A stretch of 12,420 bases of DNA from Acidobacteriota bacterium (GTDB taxonomy: Bacteria; Acidobacteriota; Terriglobia; Terriglobales; Acidobacteriaceae): NCBI GenBank assembly GCA_021779695.1, contig JAJYAE010000112.1, positions 1 to 12,420 on the forward strand. The letters run 5' to 3'. The position numbers and the translations under genes were made by a program. This document shows positions 1-7,202 of the stretch, one piece after another; positions within the stretch are counted from its first letter, which is position 1, and each line of letters starts with the position of its first letter. A model generated the notes under the pieces. The model searched no databases and was not told where the DNA came from. It was given only the letters and a program-made list of their open reading frames with translations.

Positions 1-1645
1 CTGCACAAACACGCTTCCCGTCACAGTGGCGCTCGTGTAGGTCGAATCGCCATAGTACTGCGCGCTGATTAGATCCTTACCCACCGGCGGCGCTGGTGTA
101 TACAGAACCGACGCGCTTCCGTTTGTCAGGGCGAACAGCCCGCTGATTCCCGAGATGCTCACCGATCCCGTTGGCGTGGGGCTGCCGGATGGACCACTGA
201 CCGTGACTCCGACAGGAAACGGTCCGGAGACCGGTACCGTTGGCAACGTCAGCGTCATCGTTGGCGTCGTTGTGCCCGTCGCATCCACCACTACGCTACT
301 CGGCGCAGTGCTTGAATGATAGTAGGAATCCCCACTGTAGTTCGCTGCAATGTACAACGTGCCGGGCGGAAGCGTATTGGCGGGGATGGTGACCGTGACC
401 GCGCCATTCACCACAGTCGCTGGAGGCGAAGAGTAAACAACTTGGCCGCCTAACGAAGGTAGTGCAGAAAAGATGAGCGTAACGGTTCCCGTCGGTGCAG
501 GCAGAGTCCCCGAAGCTGGCATCGTAACAATCACCGCCAGCGACTGATTGGCCTTGATCGTGCTCGGCGTCGCAGTCACCATCATGGTAGTCGTCGCGCA
601 AAAGATGGTTAAATTGGCGGCGGGAGATTGGGCCGATGCCGCGTAGTTCACGTCGCCGCCATATGTTGCGGTGATCGATGCATTACCGCAAGGGATCAAG
701 GAACTGGTCAGACTTGCGCTGCCCGCGGCCAGGACTGTCGAGGTGCCCGGTGTCCCGCTCACCGTCGCCGTCCCAAGTGTTGTCGTCCCGTCCATGAACG
801 TGACCGTGCCCGTGGGCGCCACGCCCGCGCTGTCCACAAAATTCTTTCCTGCGCTGTCAACAAAGGCTGCCGTCAGCGTCATCGGGTTGCCTGTAATAAA
901 TGGCCCGGCGCCCGCTGTGACCTGCACCGCCGTTGGCGCCGGCTGCACTGCCAAACTGACTGGGGCGCTTGTGCTCGCCTGAAAGCTTGCATCACCGGGG
1001 AAGGACGCCGTCAGCGAATTGGCTCCGGATGGCAGAAGAGACGTCTGGAGTTCCGCGGTTCCGCTGCTAGTCAGGCTTGCAGTCCCCAGCGTCGCGGTGC
1101 CCATTTTGTAAGTCACCGTGCCCGTTGCAATACCATTCGGGCTTGATGCGGACGCGCTGTTCCCGTAGGGCTGCGCATCCAGCAGGAAGATGGATCCGTA
1201 ATAGGGCGCTGCAGCAGCCTTTCCGCTCAGGGGATCGTAGTAGCCGGCAACCTTCAGCGAAGTTGTGCTGCTTTCTGCAGCCACCGTCACCGAGATCGAG
1301 TTTGAATCACTCTCTGCAAACGTTGTATCCCCGCTGTAATGCGCCGACACCTGGTAGGTTCCGCCGGGCAGCGATACTGTCGTTCCGCTGGCAGCACCTG
1401 CCGTCACCGCGTAATCCGCAATCGCACCCGCATTGGGCAGTGTCGCCGGGCTCAGCGTGTCCACCAGGCCCACTTCACCTGTCGGCGTCCCGCCCGCGCC
1501 CGTCACCGTTGCACTCACCGTCACGCTCTGCCCGTGGGTGATGCTCAAAGGTGTGTTCGCTCCGTTCAGTAGCAATGCTGAAGTCGTTGCCGTGCGCGTC
1601 ACCGAGGCCCACGCATTCACGAGCGTGGTCACATCAACGCTTCCC
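1..1645 (-). repeat. Tandem Ig-like (BIG_3-type) domain repeats within the protease
   Basis: Downstream of the catalytic domain the protein has about five diverged units of roughly 105-115 residues. Each carries a PTGTVT-like strand near its middle (for example GGTPTGEVG, IATGTVTY, APTGTVTF, APTGTVTL, TPTGSVSI) and a Y-x-GD-x-x-Y/F strand near its end (HYSGDTTF, SFPGDASF, TYGGDVNY, NYSGDSYY, QYYGDSTY). The second markers fall near residues 769, 880, 993, 1105 and 1197. This pattern is typical of bacterial Ig-like repeat domains, which act as extracellular spacers or adhesion modules. The copies have diverged at the DNA level, so it is a protein-domain repeat and not a recent duplication. Confidence 0.8.
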
Positions 1646-3639
1646 AGTCCGCTTGCCGCGTCATATCCGGTTGTCGCGTCGTAGCCAGTCAGGAAATTGT
1701 AAGTTGGGTTCAACGCGCAATTCGGCGTGCCCGAGACACAAACGACGGAGTTGTCACCCATCGTCACATCGTGAAAAACCGTTCCGTATTGCGTCTTCGC
1801 CAGTTGGTAGAGCACATCGTTCGCTTGTCCCAGCCGTGATCCCACCTTCTGCTCCACCAGAGCCAGCATGCCCGCAAATGCCGGTGCCGCGGCCGATGTG
1901 CCGCCCACGCCCGACAGGTTGAAGTTGCTGCCCGTCGCTCCAGCCGCGCAATCGGCTCCTGCCGGATCCACATTGGTGCAGATTCCCCACAGAGCTCCAT
2001 AAAAGCCGTTGCCTGCCAGGAATGAGACATCTGGCACGTTGCGCATCGTCCCGCTCGCAAAGCCACTCTGCCACGCCGGCGCCGGATATACCGTACTCAG
2101 GCCACCCCCGCCGGCCACGATGTTGTTGTCGCTGGGGCTTCCCGTCGTCACCGAGTAAGGCACATTCTTCGCGATGGATTGGTTGGGAAGGGTTGAGTTG
2201 TTCCACGGCTCCTCGGGAATGTACGAAAGAGCGCTGCGATGGTTGGGCAGCGTGTTCGTCACGTCCACGTAGTTCAGGAAGCTGGCCGGAAATGTGCCCG
2301 TATAAAGCGCGTCAAAGTCTGTGCCGCCGACGGCAATGTTGTAGGGCGTTGACGCGATGCCATTCACCGCCAGCCCCATTGTGGCCGCAATCTCCGTGTT
2401 GGGATCGTCGCAGCCCGCTGAACCGCTGTCGCCCGACGATACCGTTACCGCAATCCCCTGCGCCGCAGCTTGCTCCCAAAGGCTCGATACATACTGGTTG
2501 CCCGCCGCGCCAAAAGCCTGCTCGCATGAGCCAAAACTCACGTTGAGAATATCTGCCTGATTGTCGTCCAGTGCGCGTTGAATCGCGAGGAACAAACCCG
2601 ACTGGAAGCTTGTATCTGCCGCCGTGTACAAAATCACATTTGCATTGGGCGCAATGCCGCCTGCCACCTGTGTGTCGAGATACGCCTCGACTTCATCACC
2701 GTTCTGCCCCGGATCCGTGCCGTCCACAACCACCGTGGTAGCTTTGGCCGGCAAGCCAAAGGTCGCGCGATAATTCGCGTTCTGCGTCACGTCAATGTTC
2801 GAGTCTCCCGCAATCCCGATTGTCACGCCCGTGCCATCGAGAGCCGTGCCCGAAAGATGCGGATTCAATGTCGTCGGCGTGTCATAGACTGTCGCCGCAT
2901 CCGCCGGTCCCAGAAAAATGTAGTACCCATTCGTGGAGTTCCCGATCGTGTAAGTCGGTGTGATCGTATGCGTCTTTGCGTCGTACACCCCGCTCGGCCC
3001 GCGAATCACTTGAGGCTTCGGCTTGATGCTGCTCAACGACGCAAAACCGGCCACCACCGGTGCAAGTGCCTCGGGAATCTGCGGATCGCTTGCGTTCGCC
3101 CAGAACTGCTGGCCCGCAACCATATAGCTGTGCACGGCGGTGTGAAAGGCCGCCTCCACCTGGCCCACGCTCCCCGTCATCTCAATCGCCATACGGCTCT
3201 TTGCGGTCTTCTTCACTTGCAGGCCATGGCTCTCCAGCCACGACTGCACCTGAGCCAGATCCGCATCCCCAACGCCAAAGCGCTGCCCAAAGGCAGCCGG
3301 CGTCAGGAACTTGTGAAAATTGGCCGAAGCCGGATTCTGAACCTCTTGCAAATAGGTTTGCAGGTCGGCTTCCTGCTGAGCGCTTCGACGTAAAACCAGG
3401 ATCATCCGTCCGGCAGGCATTGACGCCGGGGCCTGCCCCTGGTCAAAACGGATCTGCGCGATTGGAAGTGTGTTCCCCGTGAGCGTCACCCGCTGAGAAT
3501 CATCAATCGACTCCACAATCCGTTGCTGTGCAATCGGCGCCGCTCCCTGCCCCCACGCACGCATGCCCAGCATCAGAACACAAGCCATCACGGCACACGC
3601 TTCGAGCGCGCGCAAGCAACCGCGAACCGGATTTCCCAT
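1..3639 (-). CDS. Secreted S53 (sedolisin/kumamolisin-type) pro-protease with C-terminal Ig-like repeats, truncated at the window edge
   Basis: Serine-carboxyl endopeptidase of family S53, made as a secreted zymogen. 1213 codons are visible, open to the left edge. Residues 1-31 look like a signal peptide (charged start, then ACAVMACVLMLGM, then AWGQG). Residues about 55-208 fit the Pro-kumamolisin activation domain. The catalytic domain runs about 235-665: E318 and D322 (spacing ExxxD, context EAYLD), D404 in SSGDSGS, and nucleophile S582 in GGTSAAAP. D624 (HDVTMGDN) and D660 (GYDAASGLG) match the family calcium site, so all key residues appear intact. From about 665 on there are about five Ig-like repeats. 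The ATG at 3639 was chosen because it begins the signal peptide and has GGGGAAG just upstream. In the family the prodomain is removed autocatalytically at acid pH; action outside the cell is inferred. The end of the protein is unseen, so a further C-terminal domain is possible. Confidence 0.93.
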   Translation of the reverse strand, partial: MGNPVRGCLRALEACAVMACVLMLGMRAWGQGAAPIAQQRIVESIDDSQRVTLTGNTLPIAQIRFDQGQAPASMPAGRMILVLRRSAQQEADLQTYLQEVQNPASANFHKFLTPAAFGQRFGVGDADLAQVQSWLESHGLQVKKTAKSRMAIEMTGSVGQVEAAFHTAVHSYMVAGQQFWANASDPQIPEALAPVVAGFASLSSIKPKPQVIRGPSGVYDAKTHTITPTYTIGNSTNGYYIFLGPADAATVYDTPTTLNPHLSGTALDGTGVTIGIAGDSNIDVTQNANYRATFGLPAKATTVVVDGTDPGQNGDEVEAYLDTQVAGGIAPNANVILYTAADTSFQSGLFLAIQRALDDNQADILNVSFGSCEQAFGAAGNQYVSSLWEQAAAQGIAVTVSSGDSGSAGCDDPNTEIAATMGLAVNGIASTPYNIAVGGTDFDALYTGTFPASFLNYVDVTNTLPNHRSALSYIPEEPWNNSTLPNQSIAKNVPYSVTTGSPSDNNIVAGGGGLSTVYPAPAWQSGFASGTMRNVPDVSFLAGNGFYGALWGICTNVDPAGADCAAGATGSNFNLSGVGGTSAAAPAFAGMLALVEQKVGSRLGQANDVLYQLAKTQYGTVFHDVTMGDNSVVCVSGTPNCALNPTYNFLTGYDATTGYDAASGLGSVDVTTLVNAWASVTRTATTSALLLNGANTPLSITHGQSVTVSATVTGAGGTPTGEVGLVDTLSPATLPNAGAIADYAVTAGAASGTTVSLPGGTYQVSAHYSGDTTFAESDSNSISVTVAAESSTTSLKVAGYYDPLSGKAAAAPYYGSIFLLDAQPYGNSASASSPNGIATGTVTYKMGTATLGTASLTSSGTAELQTSLLPSGANSLTASFPGDASFQASTSAPVSLAVQPAPTAVQVTAGAGPFITGNPMTLTAAFVDSAGKNFVDSAGVAPTGTVTFMDGTTTLGTATVSGTPGTSTVLAAGSASLTSSLIPCGNASITATYGGDVNYAASAQSPAANLTIFCATTTMMVTATPSTIKANQSLAVIVTMPASGTLPAPTGTVTLIFSALPSLGGQVVYSSPPATVVNGAVTVTIPANTLPPGTLYIAANYSGDSYYHSSTAPSSVVVDATGTTTPTMTLTLPTVPVSGPFPVGVTVSGPSGSPTPTGSVSISGISGLFALTNGSASVLYTPAPPVGKDLISAQYYGDSTYTSATVTGSVFVQ

Positions 3640-3896
3640 TGGTCTTCCCCTGCTCAGTCTTTTCGCTTCGTCAGGGCATTGAGCGTAGCGAGCAAAAAGA
3701 TGGCTTCTTGTGAAACTTGCCCGGAGAGTATCACACCCCCACGCGGATTGACTTCCCCCAACGATCGGAAAACTTATTCCGGACTGGGACTTAGCCCGCG
3801 GCTTTCGGCACGCGGCATTCCCGCCCTCGCCGTCCGCCGGTCAAGGCACGATTGTGGGTTCCGTTTTTGCTGCTGAAATTTAGCCTTCTGAAGCTG
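3640..3896. other. Intergenic spacer upstream of the S53 protease
   Basis: This 257 bp non-coding spacer lies between the stop of the GT2 gene and the start of the protease gene, both on the minus strand. No supportable gene was seen. On the minus strand a weak extended -10-like element (TGTGATACT, ending about 3728) lies about 90 bp before the protease ATG, with no good -35. I see no convincing intrinsic terminator after the GT2 gene. The protease may have its own promoter here, but the sequence does not settle it. Confidence 0.4.
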
Positions 3897-4673
3897 TTAG
3901 TGGCTTTGATGTGTAAGCGGACGCGTCGACACCTTCTTGTTGTAGCGGCCCAACAGCGCATTCCACCGGATGATGGCCAGCTCTTCCAGCATCTTCATAC
4001 CGTCCTTCAGGTAGCTCATCCGCGTGCGCTCGTCGTGTGCCCAGCTAACCGGGACTTCCACCACCTTGAAGCCCCGCTTGATTGCAATAAACAGGATCTC
4101 CGGGTCAAAGCCCCACCGCTCAATTGTCTGTAGCTGAAACACCGTCTGCGCAGCGTTGCGCGTGAAGGCCTTGAAGCCGCATTGCGTATCGGCAAACGGC
4201 AGATTCATCACCATGCGCGTCACCAGATTGAAGCAGCGCCCGAAAAACTGCCGGTAAAGCGGCTGCCTATGCGTCTGCCGTCCACTCTCCAGCCAGCGCG
4301 AGCCAATCGCAATATCCGCACCTTTTTCGATCGCATTGAAGAGAAGTTCCGCCTCCTCAATCGGAGCCGAGAGATCCGAATCCGTGAACATGACCACATC
4401 GCCCTGCGCCTCCATCATGCCGTGGCGCACGCTGTAGCCCTTGCCCCGGTTTCCCGGGTTCTCAATCAGCCGGACCTCCGGCGACTGCGCGGAAATCTCC
4501 CGGACCACCTGGGCAGTATCATCTTTGGAACCGTCGTTGACGACAATCACTTCCGCAGCCCAGCCATGCATGCGGATACACTCCACTACGGACTCCAGCG
4601 TCTTCGGAATCCGGCCACTCTCGTTATAGGCTGGAATGACAAAACTGTAATGTTTATGCTCGTTCCCCATCAT
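3897..4673 (-). CDS. Family 2 glycosyltransferase, dolichyl/polyprenyl-phosphate glucosyltransferase-like (ALG5/DPG synthase type)
   Basis: Inverting GT-A fold glycosyltransferase of 258 residues. In the ALG5-like group such enzymes move a sugar from a nucleotide donor to a polyprenyl phosphate at the inner face of the membrane; donor and acceptor here are unknown. Visible motifs are FVIPAYNES (11-19), VVNDGSKDDT (44-53), the metal-binding DSD (98-100, in MFTDSDLSAP), GSRW (124-127), ADTQCGFKAF (161-170) and ERWGFDPEIL (185-194). The last two are characteristic of DPG-synthase-like enzymes. No transmembrane segment follows the catalytic domain, unlike many DPM-type enzymes, so it would be a soluble or peripheral protein. 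The first of two adjacent ATGs is used; the ribosome-binding site (AGCAGG) is weak, and starting one codon later is equally possible. It is transcribed away from the HU gene. Confidence 0.9.
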   Translation of the reverse strand: MMGNEHKHYSFVIPAYNESGRIPKTLESVVECIRMHGWAAEVIVVNDGSKDDTAQVVREISAQSPEVRLIENPGNRGKGYSVRHGMMEAQGDVVMFTDSDLSAPIEEAELLFNAIEKGADIAIGSRWLESGRQTHRQPLYRQFFGRCFNLVTRMVMNLPFADTQCGFKAFTRNAAQTVFQLQTIERWGFDPEILFIAIKRGFKVVEVPVSWAHDERTRMSYLKDGMKMLEELAIIRWNALLGRYNKKVSTRPLTHQSH

Positions 4674-4888
4674 TGGCCTGCTTCAAGCCCCGCCCTTTTT
4701 CACCCATCGAAAAGCTGACGCAATCATATATGGTTCAGCCCGAACAGCAATCCCCCATCCAGGTCTCGCTCACCTTTGTTCCGTCAATTCGTTGATGTTA
4801 AAGGCGAAAATCTCCCTTCCAGCCTTGATTTTTTACGTCCCGACCAGCCACAATCGATTTATATTCTGGGAGCGGAGGCCCATACGAT
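4674..4888. promoter_or_regulatory. Divergent promoter region between the GT2 and HU-family genes
   Basis: This 215 bp spacer must hold the start signals of two divergent genes and is more AT-rich than its flanks. For the plus strand, TTGATT (4825-4830) and CACAAT (4849-4854) are 18 bp apart and form a modest sigma-70-like pair before the HU gene; TATATT (4860-4865) is a second -10-like match without a -35. On the minus strand, TATATG (about 4728-4733) is a possible -10 for the GT2 gene. GGAGG (4874-4878) is the HU ribosome-binding site, 10 nt before the ATG. These assignments come from reading the sequence only. Confidence 0.4.
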
Positions 4889-5206
4889 ATGACAAAAGCT
4901 GACCTGGTCGAGAAAGTGACCCGCCTTGGTGACCTCACCCGCCGCGACGGTGAAGTGATCGTCGAAACCGTCTTCGAGTCTGTTATTTCTGCTCTGCAAA
5001 GCGGCGACAAGATCGAGATCCGCGGCTTCGGTTCTTTCCGAATTCGCCAGCGCAACCCCCGCATTGGCCGCAACCCCAAAACCGGAGAACGAGTCGAGGT
5101 CCCCGCCAAGCGTGTTCCTTACTTCAAGCCCTCCAAGGAGTTACGCGACCTGGTTAACCCCGGCGAGGCCGCCAAAGCTTCCACCACCACGCCCAGCGCC
5201 TCCTGA
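4889..5206 (+). CDS. HU/IHF-family DNA-binding protein (IHF-beta-like)
   Basis: Small nucleoid-associated protein of 105 residues that binds and bends DNA as a dimer and helps shape the chromosome. The N-terminal helices (MTKADLVEKV and following) match the family. The hinge motif GFGSF is at 46-50, and the DNA-binding beta arm RNPRIGRNPKTGE is at 55-67 with the conserved Pro63 that intercalates into DNA. The end of the core, KRVPYFKPSKELRDLVN (74-90), resembles IHF beta more than HU. Residues 91-105 form a short Ala/Ser/Thr tail beyond the usual 90-95 residue core. The start is supported by GGAGG 10 nt upstream. HU and IHF cannot be separated confidently here, so no symbol is given. A run of six T follows the stop codon, but without a clear hairpin before it. 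Confidence 0.95.
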   Translation: MTKADLVEKVTRLGDLTRRDGEVIVETVFESVISALQSGDKIEIRGFGSFRIRQRNPRIGRNPKTGERVEVPAKRVPYFKPSKELRDLVNPGEAAKASTTTPSAS

Positions 5207-5693
5207 TTTTTTGCCCTTCTCCATTCGGTCCGGGTGCCACCGCAGCATCCGGGCCAACCGTGAAGCGATCCCCGCAACCTTCCCAGCCCTCGCAGCCGGC
5301 CGTCTGCCGCTCCGGCCCACACGCACCCGTTTGGTGCGTCCGCCGACCGGGGTTTCGGTCCGCTTCCATCCGCCCGCCTCCGGCGCCGCAGGCCCTCGCT
5401 GGAGCAAATCCTGGCCCGGACCAGAAATTTTGAAGTCTTTCTCAAGCCTAGGTCAAGACCGAAAAGCACCTGCATTTGACTTCCGATTCCCTCCAGACCG
5501 TCAGCCCTGCGGTCGCTAACCAGCTTCCACCAATCAATTCCGAACCGATTCGTAATCGCCTCTTAAGTTTCCCAATCCGTCCACCTGGCGGGTGTAATCC
5601 AAACACATCGCATGGGATTCTCCCGCGGCGCTGCCAACACTTCGGTACAATACTTTCTAACGTCGTCTCGCATGTAGATAACGGCAGGAGCCA
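5207..5693. other. Long non-coding spacer between the HU-family and Wzz-type genes
   Basis: No credible gene was seen in these 487 bp. Open frames here lack ribosome-binding sites and give Arg/Pro/Ala-rich low-complexity proteins typical of GC-rich shadow frames. The first half is strongly C-rich on the plus strand and contains two adjacent perfect hairpins (5321-5360). The end must hold the promoter of the Wzz-type gene: TACAAT at 5646-5651 is a good -10 match, but I see no convincing -35 17 bp upstream. The Wzz ribosome-binding site is AGGAG (5686-5690), only 3 nt before the ATG. An unannotated small RNA or a long structured leader could be present; the sequence alone does not show it. Confidence 0.4.
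5321..5360. other. Two adjacent hairpins in the HU-wzz spacer
   Basis: ACGCACC (5321-5327) pairs perfectly with GGTGCGT (5333-5339) around a 5-base loop. Immediately after it, GACCG (5345-5349) pairs with CGGTC (5356-5360) around a 6-base loop. No T run follows on either strand, so these are not classic intrinsic terminators. They may be a structured part of the wzz leader or of an HU 3' extension, or chance in GC-rich DNA. Confidence 0.35.
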
Positions 5694-7004
5694 ATGGCAT
5701 CAGAAGTCTCCCTACCTGAGCTGAAAGAGCAAGCACCGGGCTCTCGACTCGCCAACTCAAGCACAAAGTTCCGGCAAGATGACGAGATCTCTCTGCTCGA
5801 CCTGATCATTGTGTTGGCAGAGCGAAAGCAGATCATTCTCAAAACCACGATCGCATTTGCCCTGATTGCGGCCATCATTGCCCTCCTTCTTCCCAAGATG
5901 TACACGGCAACCGTGACCCTCCTGCCCCCGCAGCAGGGATCTTCCATGAGTGCGGCCCTCTCCTCACAGCTGGGCAGCCTGGGCGGAATGGCTGCCCTCG
6001 CCGGCGGTAGCCTTGGTCTCAAGAATCCAAATGACATGTACGTAGCCATGCTGAAATCTAATACCGTCGAAGACGCAATGATTCAGCACTACGGGCTCAT
6101 GCAGGAGTACAAGAAAAAGTACCTCTCTGATGCGCGCAAGGCCTTTGAGAAATATGCGACCGTGGATGGCAACGGGAAGGATGGGCTCATTCACATCTCC
6201 ATCGAGGATCGCGATCCACGCAGGGCTGCGGAAATGGCCAACGGGTATGTCGACCAGTACCGCCATCTTTCTGAGAATCTGGCCATCACTGAAGCCGGCC
6301 AGCGCAGGCTCTTCTTCCAGCAGCAACTCGAGCAGGCGAAGAACAATCTGGAGACCGCGGAAGAAAACCTGAAGGTGACCGAGCAAAAAACCGGGCTGAT
6401 CCAGGTGAACAGCCAGGCGACCGCGCTGATTGAAGCCGCGGCGTCAATCCGCGCCCAGATCACCGCCAAGGAAGTGCAGATCCAGGCCATGCAGACCTAC
6501 GCCACCGGCCAGAATGCCGAACTGGTGCAGGCACAGCAGGAACTGGACGGCTTGCGCGCGCAATTGGCTCGCCTTGGCGGCTCTGAAGAAGCGGCAGGTG
6601 GGCTCATCGTTCCAAAAGGAAAGATTCCCGAAGCTGGGCTCGAATACATGCGAAAAATGCGCGACGTCCAGTATTACGAGACCATTTTCAACATCCTGGC
6701 GCGCCAATTCGAGCTCGCCAAGCTGGACGAAGCCAAAGAGGGTGCATTGATTCAGGTGGTCGATCCGGCATTGCCGCCCGATCGGCACTCTTCTCCCAAG
6801 CGCACGTTGATCGTTCTCGTGGCGATCGTGCTTGGCTTCTTTGTCGGAATCTTTGCCGCCCTGTGGCAGGCGGCCGTGGCGCGCATGAAGAGCGACCCGG
6901 AGATCGCCTCCAAACTCTCCCTGTTGCGTCGGCTCATTTCCTTCAAGCGGTCTCGCGCGCCGCACGGGCCTGTCGAAGCTGCCCCTTCCACTGCTGCTCG
7001 ATAA
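5694..7004 (+). CDS. Wzz/GumC-type polysaccharide chain-length determinant or co-polymerase
   Basis: Inner-membrane protein of 436 residues that in this family sets the chain length of exported polysaccharide (O-antigen, capsule or exopolysaccharide) with a Wzy polymerase and a Wza-type exporter. After a cytoplasmic start, EISLLDLIIVLAERK (31-45) leads into the first membrane helix (about 48-67). A periplasmic region contains a Gly/Ser/Ala-rich stretch (83-109) and a long coiled coil (about 200-295, rich in Gln/Glu/Ala). The Pro-containing approach ALPPDRHSSPKR (359-370) precedes the second helix (about 371-392), as is usual. The C-terminus is a short basic tail, with no Walker motifs or Tyr cluster, so no fused BY-kinase. 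AGGAG lies only 3 nt before the ATG, unusually close. No other polysaccharide export gene is adjacent, although the GT2 gene at 3897 could act in the same pathway (inference). Confidence 0.9.
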   Translation: MASEVSLPELKEQAPGSRLANSSTKFRQDDEISLLDLIIVLAERKQIILKTTIAFALIAAIIALLLPKMYTATVTLLPPQQGSSMSAALSSQLGSLGGMAALAGGSLGLKNPNDMYVAMLKSNTVEDAMIQHYGLMQEYKKKYLSDARKAFEKYATVDGNGKDGLIHISIEDRDPRRAAEMANGYVDQYRHLSENLAITEAGQRRLFFQQQLEQAKNNLETAEENLKVTEQKTGLIQVNSQATALIEAAASIRAQITAKEVQIQAMQTYATGQNAELVQAQQELDGLRAQLARLGGSEEAAGGLIVPKGKIPEAGLEYMRKMRDVQYYETIFNILARQFELAKLDEAKEGALIQVVDPALPPDRHSSPKRTLIVLVAIVLGFFVGIFAALWQAAVARMKSDPEIASKLSLLRRLISFKRSRAPHGPVEAAPSTAAR

Positions 7005-7145
7005 AGATACCCCTCGAGCAGCTTCCTTGCCTCTTGTCCGTGCTGCGCTCAGGGGAGCGGTTCCGATTCGCCACGAGATATCTCAGGCATCGCACAGAGT
7101 GGCTCTTCCTTGAGGGAACCGTCCCTTGGCGTCGCGCATTCTTAC

Positions 7146-7175
7146 GCAGCATCATCGGCAGCACCGCCGAGCTGC
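7146..7175. other. Bulged hairpin between convergent genes
   Basis: In the 198 bp gap between the 3' ends of the Wzz-type gene and pgeF, GCAGC (7146-7150) pairs with GCTGC (7171-7175), and inside it TCGGC (7155-7159) pairs with GCCGA (7166-7170). A 4-base bulge lies on the left arm. The position suits transcription termination for either gene, but neither side has a clear T run, so termination is only a guess. The rest of the gap shows nothing else beyond a weak 5 bp hairpin at 7113-7126. Confidence 0.3.
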
Positions 7176-7202
7176 ATTGGCAATCAACAGTCTGCTTTGA
7201 AA

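Noticed and set aside
628..1146. Long plus-strand open frame of 172 residues
   Set aside because: It lies wholly opposite the protease Ig-like repeats, has a Cys/Arg-rich composition and no ribosome-binding site; it is a shadow of the real minus-strand gene.
1..1645. DNA-level tandem repeat or CRISPR-like array in the C-rich protease tail
   Set aside because: The recurring motifs appear only at the protein level with a period near 110 residues; no conserved short DNA repeat with unique spacers was seen.
2578..3393. Plus-strand open frame of 271 residues
   Set aside because: Antisense to the prodomain and catalytic domain of the S53 protease, where the minus frame shows clear family motifs; the plus product is Arg/His-rich with no recognisable domain.
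5201..5212. T run directly after the HU stop as an intrinsic terminator
   Set aside because: There is no adequate stem before it; only 4 bp pairings could be found in the end of the coding sequence.
5141..5407. Minus-strand open frame overlapping the HU 3' end, giving a basic Gly/Arg-rich protein
   Set aside because: No ribosome-binding site, low-complexity composition and overlap with the conserved HU C-terminus; treated as chance coding in GC-rich DNA.
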